Positions 63,056 to 64,000 of a stretch of 64,000 bases of DNA are shown here, in pieces. Made by a program: the position numbers and the translations under genes. The stretch comes from CAWDVR01 sp044869805. Its GTDB lineage: Bacteria > Acidobacteriota > Thermoanaerobaculia > Multivoradales > SZUA-115. The notes under the pieces are model-generated. The model worked only from the letters and a program-made list of their open reading frames with translations. It was not told where the DNA came from and made no database searches. The stretch covers positions 15,532 through 79,531 of the forward strand of contig JBIOXV010000044.1 of assembly GCA_044869805.1 (NCBI GenBank), given 5' to 3'. Every line of letters begins with the position of its first letter. Positions within the stretch are counted from its first letter, which is position 1.

Positions 63056-63511
63056 ATGCGGGGATTCTGGATGTCCACGGCCGCTGCTGTGTTGGTCTGC
63101 GTGCTCATTCCAGTCCAATCGATGGCGATGGGCGGGACGGAGCTGGGCTTATGCCCGGTTACGATCGCCGGATCGGATCTCCTCTTCCTCGCTGCGGGAG
63201 GCTCGGGCTCGGAGCGTCAGCCGGCCGGCGACCGATGCTCGTGCAATGCCAGCGCCCAGTGCTGGAACGGGTCGACGCTCTTCTGCTCGGACACCACGAG
63301 CCCTTGTAGCTGTACCAGCCAGGACCAGAACTGCGTCAGCGGCACACCCGGGTTCGTGCGGTGCAACGGCGTGACCACCAACTGCGCGGCCTGCCTGGCC
63401 CCGGACTGCCCGAATCAGGACTGCCCGGGGGGCCCCTGCAGCTCGCACGCCGACTGCTGCGGCCTGTCGGGCAACGGCTTCTGCCAATTCGGGATGTGCC
63501 AGTGCCCCTGA
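63056..63511 (+). CDS. Small secreted Cys-rich (knottin-like) protein
   Basis: 151 residues; ACGGAGGATTGCC precedes the ATG. Signal peptide STAAAVLVCVLIPVQSMA. The mature chain carries about 20 Cys in closely spaced groups (DRCSCNASAQCWNG, SPCSCTSQDQNC, TNCAACLAPDCPNQDC) and ends CSSHADCCGLSGNGFCQFG followed by MCQCP, a CxxHxDCC...CxxxxCxC pattern like small disulfide-rich toxins, Dickkopf-type or defensin-like folds. I do not recognise the family. Its lower local GC and preceding AT-rich promoter suggest independent regulation. Export and oxidative folding are certain requirements; the role is unknown. Confidence 0.8.
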   Translation: MRGFWMSTAAAVLVCVLIPVQSMAMGGTELGLCPVTIAGSDLLFLAAGGSGSERQPAGDRCSCNASAQCWNGSTLFCSDTTSPCSCTSQDQNCVSGTPGFVRCNGVTTNCAACLAPDCPNQDCPGGPCSSHADCCGLSGNGFCQFGMCQCP

Positions 63512-63538
63512 GCCTTCCGCGCTAGGGGCGGTCAGGGC

Positions 63539-64000
63539 TCAGAACGCCGCCGTGTCCGCCACGCTGGCGAACTGGCGGGCGGGGTTGAAGTAGGTCTTGA
63601 CGGCGCCGGTCGCGGTGTCGGTGACGGTCAAGGTGTACTCGACGTTCGAGAGCGCGCCGTAGAACACCCAGAACTTGTCGTTGACCGGCCGGCCGTCGAG
63701 GACCTTCAATACCACCTCGACGTTGGTGTCGCGGAAGAACCAGAAGTAGCCGGTGTCGGCGGTCAAGGGCACGGCCGTGCCGGTACCTGTGTGGCCTGCG
63801 AAGTCACGCCATGAGGCTGCCACGGCGAAGCGCCCGTCGTTCAAGCACAGGCGGTTGGAGGCCGGGGCGCAGGCGCCGGCCAGCGAGCGGTCGAAGAGGT
63901 TCTCGATGCGTGGCTCGAAGCTCGCGGCGAGGTCTTCCGCCGGTGGCGTGTAGCTCTCGAGCGAGGCGCCGAGCGGGCCGAAGGCCTCGGTGTCGCCCAC
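63539..64000 (-). CDS. C-terminal beta domain of a secreted protein, 5' end beyond the window
   Basis: At least 153 residues; the frame is open to the right edge so the start lies beyond 64000. The last ~105 residues form a domain with CLNDGRFAVAASWRDFAGHTG, AVPLTADTGYFWFF, NVEVVLKVLDG, FWVFYGALSNVEYTL and TVTDTATGAVKTYFNP. I know this as a recurring C-terminal beta-sandwich module in exported proteins of Acidobacteriota and related phyla, attached to peptidases, propellers and lipoproteins; its function is undescribed. It is convergent with the Cys-rich gene (27-base gap). Confidence 0.78.
   Translation of the reverse strand: MGDTEAFGPLGASLESYTPPAEDLAASFEPRIENLFDRSLAGACAPASNRLCLNDGRFAVAASWRDFAGHTGTGTAVPLTADTGYFWFFRDTNVEVVLKVLDGRPVNDKFWVFYGALSNVEYTLTVTDTATGAVKTYFNPARQFASVADTAAF

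Overview
This 64 kb window is one contiguous, very GC-rich (roughly 70%) bacterial chromosome segment, densely coding on both strands. I saw no rRNA, tRNA, CRISPR array, insertion sequence or phage genes. Several families point to Acidobacteriota, probably the Thermoanaerobaculia/Holophagae side: two tandem 'acidobacterial duplicated orphan permeases' (ADOP), an ECF sigma factor of the acidobacterial X6 type next to a Ser/Thr kinase with a TPR tail, and many secreted beta-rich proteins (CSLREA, FG-GAP, dockerin, and the AVPLTxDTGYFWFF domain at the right edge). LpxC indicates a Gram-negative envelope. The taxonomic placement is inferred from gene content only.

Layout. 0-2 kb: the 3' end of an enediyne-type iterative polyketide synthase (dehydratase plus integrated phosphopantetheinyl transferase) and its partner hotdog thioesterase; the rest of that cluster lies left of the window. 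2-5 kb: a Thr-type sulfatase-fold lipoprotein and LpxC fused to a response-regulator receiver domain. 5-8.6 kb: two proteins of unknown family; the second ends in a candidate PD-(D/E)xK nuclease domain and resembles a polymorphic toxin. 8.6-17 kb: an RND exporter, a secreted propeller protein, a membrane-anchored MutS-type ATPase overlapping a DUF5995 gene, a winged-helix membrane regulator and a lipoprotein. 17-24 kb: a tightly overlapping RDD / SpoIIM / membrane protein / DUF4129 / DUF4350 / MoxR / DUF58 operon. 24-29 kb: a Coa1-like protein, two tandem PilT-family ATPases and a fused aconitase/isopropylmalate-dehydratase-family enzyme. 29.3-30 kb: a toxin-antitoxin pair whose toxin is frameshifted. 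30-35 kb: the ADOP pair. 35-42 kb: three consecutive minus-strand genes sharing a cohesin-like module; the largest also ends in a dockerin, and a perfect 37-bp inverted repeat lies inside the cluster. 42-48 kb: an operon of an LsrF-like thiolase/aldolase, an AsmA/TamB-like envelope protein and a bifunctional aldolase/short-chain dehydrogenase. 48-53 kb: a secreted YD-repeat (RHS-like) protein and a Cys-rich partner. 53-57 kb: kinase and ECF sigma factor. 57-64 kb: secreted proteins (lectin-like, seven FG-GAP repeats, CSLREA beta-helix, esterase, Cys-rich knottin-like), a decayed DUF3368 toxin-antitoxin locus and a partial secreted gene.

The strongest candidates for something new are the cohesin-like/dockerin cluster (35.2-41.9 kb), the enediyne cassette end in a probable acidobacterium (1-1954), the receiver-LpxC fusion (3681-4985), and a recurring arrangement in which a -10-like hexamer sits 6-8 bases before the start codon with no ribosome binding site, suggesting widespread leaderless transcription.
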